Assembly: GCF_026013615.1 (NCBI RefSeq)
Contig: NZ_JAPDPI010000036.1
Span: 1 to 52,906, forward strand
Reading direction: 5' to 3'
DNA length: 52,906 nucleotides
Source: Plebeiibacterium marinum
Lineage (GTDB): Bacteria > Bacteroidota > Bacteroidia > Bacteroidales > Marinilabiliaceae
A model generated the notes under the pieces. It was not told the DNA's origin, ran no database searches, and worked only from the letters and a program-made list of their open reading frames with translations. The position numbers and the translations under genes were made by a program. Shown here one piece after another: positions 19,375-30,874 of this stretch (position 1 is its first letter; the number at the start of each line of letters is the position of its first letter).

Positions 19375-21093
19375 TTAATAACCATACATCTTTATCTTAA
19401 ATACTTTTACTTCGCCAGGCTTAATTATAATACCACCGGATGCAGTTTCATCACCATTTAATCTATGATTTATAACCTTGCCATTTTCAGACATAATCTC
19501 ATCAACCGAAGTAAATGCAATATTTTCCCATTTGTTTTTTTCACTTTTAGAAATGCTAATAGAAACACCCCCAACACCTCCTGCAACAATAAATTCATCA
19601 TTCTGTAATTTGATAACAATTAACCCAATTTCGCCATTATCTTTGACTACTTCCATCTCAATATCAACTCCAGTTATATCAAACGAATTACGTATTGAAT
19701 TCCTTTTTACATTAATCACATAATCCCCTATATCTAACTGGGCATCTTCCTTCTTTTTATCCAAATATATTCCTGACATATTATCAGTACCTGCATATTT
19801 TGTAATCAAAGGCATTATACTTTGTAAGCAATTATATACTTGGCTCAATGATTCATCATTGACATCTCCAATCGTAAACATTCCACCTCCATCTATGTTA
19901 AACGGCGAGTAACCAATTGCATCATACTCCCCAATAGCAAGTAATGCACGAGCTGCACTAGCTGCACCAAGAGATGTTTCCGGGATAAAAAGAGGATTAT
20001 CAGATCTCTTAAACTCAGAACACACCCAATCAAATATTCTAACAGTATAAATATCAGGCGCTATAAAGTCAATAGATGGGGCAGCTGCTCTCCAAATATC
20101 CAACACCTCTGGCAATGGTCCCCCAGAAGGGAATTGTCCAGGTATTGGTCCTTTCTTCTGGCGTAACCATGCATTGGCAAACATAGGTAATGGATATTGC
20201 TCCTTACCTTTTTTTGAAATTTCACCAACGTATTTGGCATAATTCCAGGCCATGAATAACTCTTCGGTGTATTTCGAAAAACTGATTTGCCAATCACTTC
20301 CCCATTCTTTTTCAACACCTTGCCCAAACACTTCTTCCCAGGTTCCATTGGTTTTATATCCATTTGCTTCCCATACATTTTTCAGTTCAGGATATAAATT
20401 ATCTTTATGCTTTTGAATATATTTTATCAATTCTGCAGGAACTTCTTCATTAAAAGCTTTATTACCGACATCACTATAATCTCTATCGGACCCCAGAATA
20501 CCAATTTCATTCTGAACCTGCACCATAATTACCGTTTGCTCTTTTTCATCAATCTTTCTAATATGCTTCATTAACTTAGCAAAGGCATGTGCATCTGCAT
20601 TAAGACTATTTTGACTTAATGTAGATAGTATTGGAAGTTTCTTTCCTGTTTTATCCTGCACCAATGGAAAACGTTTGGTATCTGTTTTTACCCACTCAGG
20701 CACATAACTTGACTTGCCGTTTTTCCAGCTACCAAACCAAATAACTACCAATTTTAAGTTCTCTTTTCTGGCTCCGTAAATCATGCTGTCAACCAGTGAA
20801 TAATCAAACACACCCTCCTGAGGTTCAATCAATTCCCACGAAACAGGAGCAATTACTGTATTTAGATTTTTCTTTGCCATAACTGACCACATATCACGCA
20901 TTGAGTAAGCACTCCCACAACTGGAATTATGCAATTCTCCGGACAACATTATAAAAGGTTTGTTATCTACATAAAACTGAACAACACCACTCTTATTCTT
21001 CGCTAAATATGGTAACGGTTTATTTTGAGCATAACTACTTGCTAAACCTACAAATAGTGTTAGAAATAAACTGATTATATTTTTAGTTTTCAT
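19375..21093 (-). CDS. GH35-type beta-galactosidase
   Basis: A 572-aa secreted enzyme (signal peptide ending SYAQ near residue 22). The GH35 barrel begins FYVDNKPFIMLSGELHNSS and contains APVSWELIEPQEGVFDY. Candidate catalytic residues are Glu196 in VQNEIGI (acid/base) and Glu372 in FIPETSLG (nucleophile). After about residue 430 a beta-rich tail resembling DUF5597 follows, as in the GH35 group found in Bacteroidota polysaccharide loci. It should remove terminal beta-galactose; the linkage is not predictable from what I can see. It is 24 bp downstream of the LacZ-like GH2 gene, so the two probably act on the same galactan. Confidence 0.9.
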   Translation of the reverse strand: MKTKNIISLFLTLFVGLASSYAQNKPLPYLAKNKSGVVQFYVDNKPFIMLSGELHNSSCGSAYSMRDMWSVMAKKNLNTVIAPVSWELIEPQEGVFDYSLVDSMIYGARKENLKLVVIWFGSWKNGKSSYVPEWVKTDTKRFPLVQDKTGKKLPILSTLSQNSLNADAHAFAKLMKHIRKIDEKEQTVIMVQVQNEIGILGSDRDYSDVGNKAFNEEVPAELIKYIQKHKDNLYPELKNVWEANGYKTNGTWEEVFGQGVEKEWGSDWQISFSKYTEELFMAWNYAKYVGEISKKGKEQYPLPMFANAWLRQKKGPIPGQFPSGGPLPEVLDIWRAAAPSIDFIAPDIYTVRIFDWVCSEFKRSDNPLFIPETSLGAASAARALLAIGEYDAIGYSPFNIDGGGMFTIGDVNDESLSQVYNCLQSIMPLITKYAGTDNMSGIYLDKKKEDAQLDIGDYVINVKRNSIRNSFDITGVDIEMEVVKDNGEIGLIVIKLQNDEFIVAGGVGGVSISISKSEKNKWENIAFTSVDEIMSENGKVINHRLNGDETASGGIIIKPGEVKVFKIKMYGY

Positions 21094-21117
21094 AATTTAT
21101 TAATTAAATGGTTTTTA

Positions 21118-24435
<3,318 letters not shown>

Positions 24436-24481
24436 TTAATTACTTTTAACTTTTATATATCTTCTATAATTTGACTTCCTT

Positions 24482-26077
24482 TTATTTTCTGGATTTGTTT
24501 TGTTCTCTTCTCCAACTAAAATACTCATCATATGCTTTCATCTTTTCGATATGTGGAAAAGTGATTTCTTTAGAATTTTCATGAATGAGTAGTACTTTTT
24601 GGTTATCACTATCATATGTTGGCCAATTCTGTAAACCTTCACCATTTGGATTACCATTTTTTGCAAAATTAATCCAATAGGTACTAATTTGATCCATCAT
24701 TAACTTATCTGTATCAGTTAGTTTACCCATATTTATTCCCATAGGAAACTGTAATACAAATGGGACTTCAGCACCATGATCACATCCATCTGGATATAGT
24801 TCAGGATTATTATTATAATCAAAATAATATACATATGTTCCATACTTGCTTTTTTGCGAATGCAAATTAGCACTTGCCCAGGTTGGCCACCCGAAATAAG
24901 CATCCCTCAATAGATCCTTTTGAGATTTAAAAGTTTCATCCTCTGTTGAATGTGGATAAGCCTCCAAAATCTTTTCCGATGCAATCTCGTATCTATTATT
25001 AACAAAGTCATTAAAATCTTCAGCTGAAACTCTTTCATGAGGTCTTAAAAAGAAATTTCCTTCATCAGAATTAAATCCAATCATCATGGGTACATCATTG
25101 AACTTTCCTTGTTTATAAAGCTCATATGAATCACCTCTAATTGTTCCCCCATCTGCAGTAGGCCAGGTAGAAAAAGAATAAAAGTCAGGCATTGAATCTT
25201 GTATGGACTCTGCACTTATTGAACGAATATCATCTAATTTATATGCATCAAATTTGGCCATTAATTCTTCTCCAAATTTTTCTGCTTTTTCCAAAGATAT
25301 ATTTAAAAGTCCAGCCTCGTTATCATACATAAGAGGAGACATATAGGCACCACTTTGGCATATCATACGATGAAAAAGTCCTTTTGCTTCAGGTATAGCA
25401 GATAACATGCTAACGGAAAAACCGCCGGCTGATTCACCAAAAATCGTTACATTATTTGGATCTCCCCCAAATTTTGAGATATTTTCCTTTACCCACTCCA
25501 GTCCTGCTATTTGATCCTGAATTCCATAACATCCAGATCCTTTTCCACTCTCTTTACTCAATTCAGGATGAGCCAAAAAGCCCATTGCTCCAACCCTGTA
25601 GCCAAAGCTTACGTACACTATACCTCTTTTGGCAAATGGAGTTCCAAAATAGGCTGGAATACTCGTTGCTCCCCCTACAAAACCTCCTCCATGAATCCAA
25701 ACCATAACCGGCAACTTTTCTTGTGGCTCCTTAGCCCCAGACCAAACATTTAAATAAAGGCAATCCTCACTCATTGTTGCATTCTGGAAATATTTGGTTG
25801 CAATAGTTTTTTCCTGTACGGGGGCAGGACCAAATTTTTCAGCCACTAAGGTATCTTGCCATGGAATAACTGGCTGTGGAGCTTTCCAACGTAAATCTCC
25901 AACCGGAGGAGCTGCATAAGGTATACCTTTAAACACTGTAACTCCCCTTCGTGTTTTACCCTTTACAATACCTCCGGTAACCTTTGCAGTTTGAATATCG
26001 TGAGCAAAAGGATCCTCTTCTTGTTTACAGCTAACTAAACTTGCTATGAGCAATAATGCTAATACAGTGTATTTCAT
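24482..26077 (-). CDS. Type-B carboxylesterase lipoprotein
   Basis: A 531-aa lipoprotein (signal ending LVSCKQ, Cys near residue 17) of the cholinesterase/carboxylesterase B family. It begins KVTGGIVKGKTRRGVTVFKGIPYAAPPVGDLRW (read as two adjoining motifs). It has MVWIHGGGFVGG as oxyanion loop, NVTIFGESAGG with nucleophile Ser216, an acidic SDEGNF and CDHGAEVPFV with the catalytic His. Bacterial homologues hydrolyse aromatic or acyl esters; feruloyl, cinnamoyl or acetyl substituents on a plant-type glycan are possible substrates. It is 17 bp downstream of GH3 and 79 bp upstream of the LacZ-like GH2 gene. Confidence 0.92.
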   Translation of the reverse strand: MKYTVLALLLIASLVSCKQEEDPFAHDIQTAKVTGGIVKGKTRRGVTVFKGIPYAAPPVGDLRWKAPQPVIPWQDTLVAEKFGPAPVQEKTIATKYFQNATMSEDCLYLNVWSGAKEPQEKLPVMVWIHGGGFVGGATSIPAYFGTPFAKRGIVYVSFGYRVGAMGFLAHPELSKESGKGSGCYGIQDQIAGLEWVKENISKFGGDPNNVTIFGESAGGFSVSMLSAIPEAKGLFHRMICQSGAYMSPLMYDNEAGLLNISLEKAEKFGEELMAKFDAYKLDDIRSISAESIQDSMPDFYSFSTWPTADGGTIRGDSYELYKQGKFNDVPMMIGFNSDEGNFFLRPHERVSAEDFNDFVNNRYEIASEKILEAYPHSTEDETFKSQKDLLRDAYFGWPTWASANLHSQKSKYGTYVYYFDYNNNPELYPDGCDHGAEVPFVLQFPMGINMGKLTDTDKLMMDQISTYWINFAKNGNPNGEGLQNWPTYDSDNQKVLLIHENSKEITFPHIEKMKAYDEYFSWRREQNKSRK

Positions 26078-26094
26078 AATTATAGTGTTATAAA

Positions 26095-28392
26095 TTAGTT
26101 TCTTTTATTCCATGTGAAACTTGCAGCTTTCACTTCCTCTGAATTAGTACCAACATAAACATTAAAATCTCCTGACTCCCAATCCCACTTTAGCTCAGAG
26201 TTATAAAACTTTAAATCCTCAGTACTTATATTAAAAGTAAGTTCCTTTGATTCTTCCGGTTGTAAAAAAACTTTTTGAAATTGTTTCAATTCTTTAACCG
26301 GTCGGGTAACTTCGGCTACCGGATCATTTATATATAATTGTACGGTTTCTTCTCCGGCATATTTACCTGTATTTGTAATGGTAATTTTTGCCAGCAATGT
26401 TTGCTTTTTACCAACAAGCAAAGTATCACTTAATTTGATTTCACCATATTCAAAACTGGTATAACTTAAACCATATCCAAATGGAAATAATGGAGTATTC
26501 ACTTGGTCTAAATAATAAGATTGGAATTTCAACCCACCTCTTCGTTTTTTCTTATCGTTCTGATCAGGTTCTGTAAAAGGACGTCCTGTATTTTTGTGAT
26601 TGTAATAGATTGGAATCTGTCCTACATTACGTGGGAAAGTCATTGTCAATTTACCTGAAGGATTATAGTTTCCAAACAAGATATCAGCAATAGCATTCCC
26701 GGCTTCTGTTCCCAGCCTCCAGCTTGCAAAAATAGCATCTGCATATGGGAGGTCTTCCTGAATGGTTAAAGGGCGACCATGCGTCAATAATAAAACAACT
26801 GGTTTTCCTGTAGCCTTCAACTTTCTAAGCAACTTGCGTTGGCAATCTGGTAGTGAAATGTTTGTCATACTCTTAGCTTCGCCTGACATATTTCGCGATT
26901 CCCCAAGCACTGCAACAATTACATCTGCTTTATTAGCTTTTTCAATCGCTTCTTTTTCTAACTCTTCTTGTTTTTCTATATCAAAAAATCCATTTTGTCG
27001 ATTAAGTATCATCTTATCATCAGTCACTTGTGTCCCTTTGGCTACTTCAATATTCGGATTCTGCTTTTTAATTCCTTCATAAATGCTGGTTACACTACTT
27101 CCATCTCCCATAAAAGACCACATACTAAACATTTCAAATTGATCAGTTACATGAGGTCCTATAAGTGCAATCTTACAATCCTTTTTTAATGGTAAAATAT
27201 CATTCTCATTTTTTAAAAGAACCATTGATTTCAAAGCAGCTTCTTTAGCTATTGCTTTATTCTCATCAGATAATATATCTATTTTTGGTCTTTCCGGATC
27301 ATACCCCCTATAAGGATCATCAAAAAGACCCAGTTTATATTTTGCATCTAAAACTCTTCTACAAGCTATATCAATATCTCGTTCAGAAATTTTACCTTCT
27401 TCCAATGATTTTGTTAAAGTCGCAGCCATGGATTCACTTGCCATATCCATATCAACACCAGCCTTTAGTGACTTGATTGCAGCCTCCTGAATATCTGCTG
27501 CAACACCATGAGGAAGTAATTCTTGAATACAATTATAATCAGTAACTACAAAACCATCAAACCCCCATTCTTTTCGTAATAGATCAGTTAACAACCATTT
27601 ATTTACTGTAGCCGGTACTCCATCAATATCATTAAAAGAAGTCATTATACTTCCTGCTCCGGCTTCAATAGCAGCTTTGTATGGTGGTAAGTAATTTTGA
27701 TACATATTTAACCTGCTCATGTCAGTAGTGTTATAATCCCTACCGGCTTCTGAGGCACCGTACATTCCAAAGTGCTTAACACAGGCCATTAACGAGGTTG
27801 GCGAGGTTAAATCATCACCCTGATACCCCTTTACCATAGCAGCGGCTATTAAACTACCTAAATAGGGATCTTCACCTGAACCTTCCATCACCCTGCCCCA
27901 ACGCGGATCTCTGGTTAAATCAACCATCGGTGAAAAAGTCCAGTTATATCCATACGAAGTGGCTTCAACAGCAGCTACCCTGGCCGTTTTTCGTATTAAA
28001 GAAGTATCCCATGAACAGGACAATGCTAAAGGAATTGGGAAAACAGTTTTATACCCATGAATAATATCCAGGCCAAACATAAAAGGGATTTTATGTGATG
28101 TACTATCTACATAAGTATACTTTCTATGTACTGACTTAGGAGATCCCATTACTGAATAGATATTACCGGCTGAGCCATCCTTTAATTTTTCATAAACATT
28201 TTTTGTAGCAAATGGCCCTGTTTTAGAGGTTGGAGTAACCAAATTTAATTGTGCTATTTTATCTTCAATGGACATTTTTTCCATTAACAAGGTAATAATC
28301 TGATCTTTTTTTATTTCTTCTTTCTCCTTACATGAAGATGTTAGCACAGATACACTAAAAAGAATTAATACTATTCGCTCTATATTTTTCAT
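26095..28392 (-). CDS. GH3 beta-glucosidase/beta-xylosidase (BglX-like)
   Basis: A 765-aa lipoprotein (signal ending LTSSCKEK, Cys near 21) with the BglX layout: N-terminal barrel (about 50-370), alpha/beta sandwich (about 395-620) and C-terminal fibronectin-III-like domain (about 655-760). The nucleophile is Asp285 in FVVTDYNCIQ; most relatives have SDW here, so TDY is a mild deviation. KHFGMYG, RDPRWGRVMEGSGEDPYL (active-site loops) and VAVLGESRNMSGEAKS are present. It would remove terminal beta-glucose or beta-xylose. It is 82 bp downstream of the beta-glucuronidase-like gene and tightly followed by the carboxylesterase gene. Confidence 0.93.
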   Translation of the reverse strand: MKNIERIVLILFSVSVLTSSCKEKEEIKKDQIITLLMEKMSIEDKIAQLNLVTPTSKTGPFATKNVYEKLKDGSAGNIYSVMGSPKSVHRKYTYVDSTSHKIPFMFGLDIIHGYKTVFPIPLALSCSWDTSLIRKTARVAAVEATSYGYNWTFSPMVDLTRDPRWGRVMEGSGEDPYLGSLIAAAMVKGYQGDDLTSPTSLMACVKHFGMYGASEAGRDYNTTDMSRLNMYQNYLPPYKAAIEAGAGSIMTSFNDIDGVPATVNKWLLTDLLRKEWGFDGFVVTDYNCIQELLPHGVAADIQEAAIKSLKAGVDMDMASESMAATLTKSLEEGKISERDIDIACRRVLDAKYKLGLFDDPYRGYDPERPKIDILSDENKAIAKEAALKSMVLLKNENDILPLKKDCKIALIGPHVTDQFEMFSMWSFMGDGSSVTSIYEGIKKQNPNIEVAKGTQVTDDKMILNRQNGFFDIEKQEELEKEAIEKANKADVIVAVLGESRNMSGEAKSMTNISLPDCQRKLLRKLKATGKPVVLLLTHGRPLTIQEDLPYADAIFASWRLGTEAGNAIADILFGNYNPSGKLTMTFPRNVGQIPIYYNHKNTGRPFTEPDQNDKKKRRGGLKFQSYYLDQVNTPLFPFGYGLSYTSFEYGEIKLSDTLLVGKKQTLLAKITITNTGKYAGEETVQLYINDPVAEVTRPVKELKQFQKVFLQPEESKELTFNISTEDLKFYNSELKWDWESGDFNVYVGTNSEEVKAASFTWNKRN

Positions 28393-28474
28393 AACGTACT
28401 CATTTGATTATCCTAATATAAACGCAACAAACAAGGCTATATATTTAAATTCATTAAATCTTAAATTAAGCTTA

Positions 28475-30331
28475 TTATTGCCCTTTCCAAACAGACCTTA
28501 AATAATGGGCAGCCATTTTAGGTCTTCTATCACGTGTAAAAACACCTTTTAAGTTATATCCCCCAAATCGAATCATAGACTGACTTGTTTTAAAATCAGC
28601 AAAATTCCACACATGCATACCTGTTACAAAATCTTTTGAGTCGGCAACATCCAGATATGCTTTAATAAATTCTTTTTGATACTCTTCTGTAAACATTTCA
28701 GGGGTAACGGCATTGAATCCGGCATAAGTATCTGCCCCAAACTCAGTAACCATACACGGCTTTTTAAACTTGCGATATAATCTATCCAACTCTTTGCTTA
28801 ATGTATTTGCTCCTTGTTCGATACTACCTGGTGAAGTATACCATCCCCAATACCGGTTAATAGCTATAACATCAGTTAGCTTAAACCAATTTATTGGCCC
28901 CATCATCACTCCTACGTACATAATTAACCTGGTGTCATCTAAACTTCTGATTTGAGTAAATAATTTTTCAAACTCTGCTTCAGCCTTGGCCTTATCCTCT
29001 TTACTACTTGCACTCATTTGACCCAATGCCACTTTATCATTTGGTTCATTAGCTACACACCACATTATAACTGAAGGATGATTTTTATCCCTTAGATACA
29101 TCTCTTCAATATATTGCTTCATAATTGTTTGTCTGGCCTTTAATTCCGCAGAATCTCCACTAAAATACAATCCTACTCCTGGAGTTTCTCCAATAATCAT
29201 AAATCCTTCTCTATCTGCCAAATTATAATTTTCTTCATCATACGGATAATGGGCAGTCCTAAATGAATTAGCACCAGTCCATTTCATCAATTCAAAATCC
29301 TTAACTATTAAAGAATTTGAACTTGAACGACCTAACACCGGAAAATCTTCGTGTCGACCAAAACCTTTTAAATAAACAGGTTTACCATTTAATAAAATTT
29401 GTTTTGCATTGGTACTTACAGTCCTAACGCCTGTTTTCAATGAATATATATCTTTTGGATTACTTTTTTCACCCAAACTAACGGACAGCATGTATAAGTA
29501 AGGATCTTCAGGACACCACAAACGAACATTGGGTATTTTTACCTTGGCAATGCCTTTGTTATTTTGTATTTTAACTGGTACTGTAATTTCTTTTCCCTGA
29601 CCAGATATAGTCACGGTTGCTTTTGTTGCTTTTCCTTTGGTTTCTACTATAACATCTAGTAAACCGGTAGTTCCTTCATAATTGGGTTTAACAGTAATAT
29701 CCTGAATATATGTTTTGGGTAAGGAATAAAGAACAACAGATCTGTTTAAGCCTGAATAAGGAAAGAAATCGTAATTGGCAGCAGGGTTACTTGCAAGTGA
29801 ACCACCTTTAACATTACCTGTTGGAACTCTTGAGGGTGATAGTTGATTTTCAACTTTAATAACAATTTTATTTGATTGATCCCACTTTATTACATTAGCA
29901 ATATCGAATGCAAATGGAACATGACATCCTTCATGATAACCAACAGGTTTTCCATTTATCCATATCTTAGCTGAATATGTGGCATCATTTACTCTTATAA
30001 ATATATTTTGATCCTTCCAACTTGAAGGAATATAAGTATCTGTTTCATACCATACCCAATCGAGGTAGTCTCGCATATCATCAAATTGTGCATTCCAACT
30101 ACCAGGTACTGATATTGTACGACAATTTGTTAAGCCATTATAATAGGCTTGTTGTTCACCAATATTAGCCGAATCTTTTTTAAACTTCCACATTCCAGAT
30201 AAATCCAATACGTTTCGTACATTATTTTGGATAGGAGCAAGAGCAATATCTTTCGGTTTGGAAGTTTTAAAGTCGGTTGCATAAATATTAATTCCAAATA
30301 ATAAGAATACAAATAAAAATGTAAATTTCAT
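28475..30331 (-). CDS. GH2 beta-glucuronidase (NxK uronate motif present)
   Basis: A 618-aa secreted GH2 enzyme (signal ending INIYA, about residue 18) of compact beta-glucuronidase length. Catalytic candidates are Glu429 in VANEPND (acid/base) and Glu530 in VTEFGADTY (nucleophile). The NLK sequence at 593-595, within GGYNLKGVFTRDRRPK, corresponds to the NxK motif that binds the uronate carboxylate in E. coli beta-glucuronidase. GFGRHEDFPVLGR is also typical of that family. So glucuronate specificity is better supported than galactosidase activity. It is the first enzyme gene after the hairpin at 30420-30451 and may have somewhat separate expression from the receptor genes. Confidence 0.9.
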   Translation of the reverse strand: MKFTFLFVFLLFGINIYATDFKTSKPKDIALAPIQNNVRNVLDLSGMWKFKKDSANIGEQQAYYNGLTNCRTISVPGSWNAQFDDMRDYLDWVWYETDTYIPSSWKDQNIFIRVNDATYSAKIWINGKPVGYHEGCHVPFAFDIANVIKWDQSNKIVIKVENQLSPSRVPTGNVKGGSLASNPAANYDFFPYSGLNRSVVLYSLPKTYIQDITVKPNYEGTTGLLDVIVETKGKATKATVTISGQGKEITVPVKIQNNKGIAKVKIPNVRLWCPEDPYLYMLSVSLGEKSNPKDIYSLKTGVRTVSTNAKQILLNGKPVYLKGFGRHEDFPVLGRSSSNSLIVKDFELMKWTGANSFRTAHYPYDEENYNLADREGFMIIGETPGVGLYFSGDSAELKARQTIMKQYIEEMYLRDKNHPSVIMWCVANEPNDKVALGQMSASSKEDKAKAEAEFEKLFTQIRSLDDTRLIMYVGVMMGPINWFKLTDVIAINRYWGWYTSPGSIEQGANTLSKELDRLYRKFKKPCMVTEFGADTYAGFNAVTPEMFTEEYQKEFIKAYLDVADSKDFVTGMHVWNFADFKTSQSMIRFGGYNLKGVFTRDRRPKMAAHYLRSVWKGQ

Positions 30332-30419
30332 TTTGAATGAGAATTAAAGAAAATTATAATGTTAAGATTAGCACGTAACGATTTGGTTTATAAGATGTAT
30401 CTATTAAATAAACTTTATA

Positions 30420-30451
30420 ATGAGAAGGAATTTATAACAATTCCTTCTCAT
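30420..30451 (-). terminator. 13-bp perfect hairpin between small protein gene and beta-glucuronidase gene
   Basis: ATGAGAAGGAATT (30420-30432) pairs perfectly with AATTCCTTCTCAT (30439-30451) around a six-base loop. On the minus strand it lies 15 bp after the stop of the small protein gene and is followed by an AT-rich tract, TTATAAAGTTTATTT, rather than a clean T-run. It probably causes partial termination or protects the upstream receptor mRNA end. No clear promoter box is visible between it and the next gene at 30331. Confidence 0.7.
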
Positions 30452-30466
30452 ACATTGTGAATAGTA

Positions 30467-30847
30467 TTATTCTTCAACAACTCTTTCTCCAGTTGCATCA
30501 AACATATCCATCAAAGAGCCTTCTACTTTATTATCTTCTACTTTTTCAAGAAATAAATAAACGTTATACCCACCTGCAGTCCAATAAGCAGTCAGTTCAG
30601 TATCTGTAATCTCAAGTCGCTCAACTGGTTTAAATTCACCGCCTGCATCCGATTGCATTAAGCAAACTATTTTCCCATCTTGTTTCTCAACACGAACTTC
30701 CATATTTGAATCTCCTTGTGGTGTACCTTCAACGATAACATTCCACTTTCCAACAAAGAATTCTCCTTCAGCTGCCTGTGCGTTAACAGAAATCGCAACA
30801 AGCATCAATACTAAACCCAATAATACTTTACTTACCTTTTTCATCAC
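30467..30847 (-). CDS. Small secreted beta-rich protein, paralogue of 300-689
   Basis: The 126-aa product has a signal peptide ending VNAQA (about residue 25) and a predicted small beta-barrel-like body: GKWNVIVEGTPQGD, MEVRVEKQDGKIVCLM, LEITDTELTAYWTAGG and GSLMDMFDATGER. Its close resemblance to the lipoprotein at 300-689 in the GxW start and the GS-M-FD-TG-R end marks a paralogous pair. It lacks the lipobox of its partner, so it should be free in the periplasm or exported. It is 27 bp downstream of the TonB-dependent receptor gene and is followed by a strong hairpin, so the two genes form a likely unit. Function unknown; binding of a small ligand or glycan is possible. Confidence 0.75.
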   Translation of the reverse strand: MMKKVSKVLLGLVLMLVAISVNAQAAEGEFFVGKWNVIVEGTPQGDSNMEVRVEKQDGKIVCLMQSDAGGEFKPVERLEITDTELTAYWTAGGYNVYLFLEKVEDNKVEGSLMDMFDATGERVVEE

Positions 30848-30874
30848 TTTTTCATTTAAATGTTTGATATTCTA

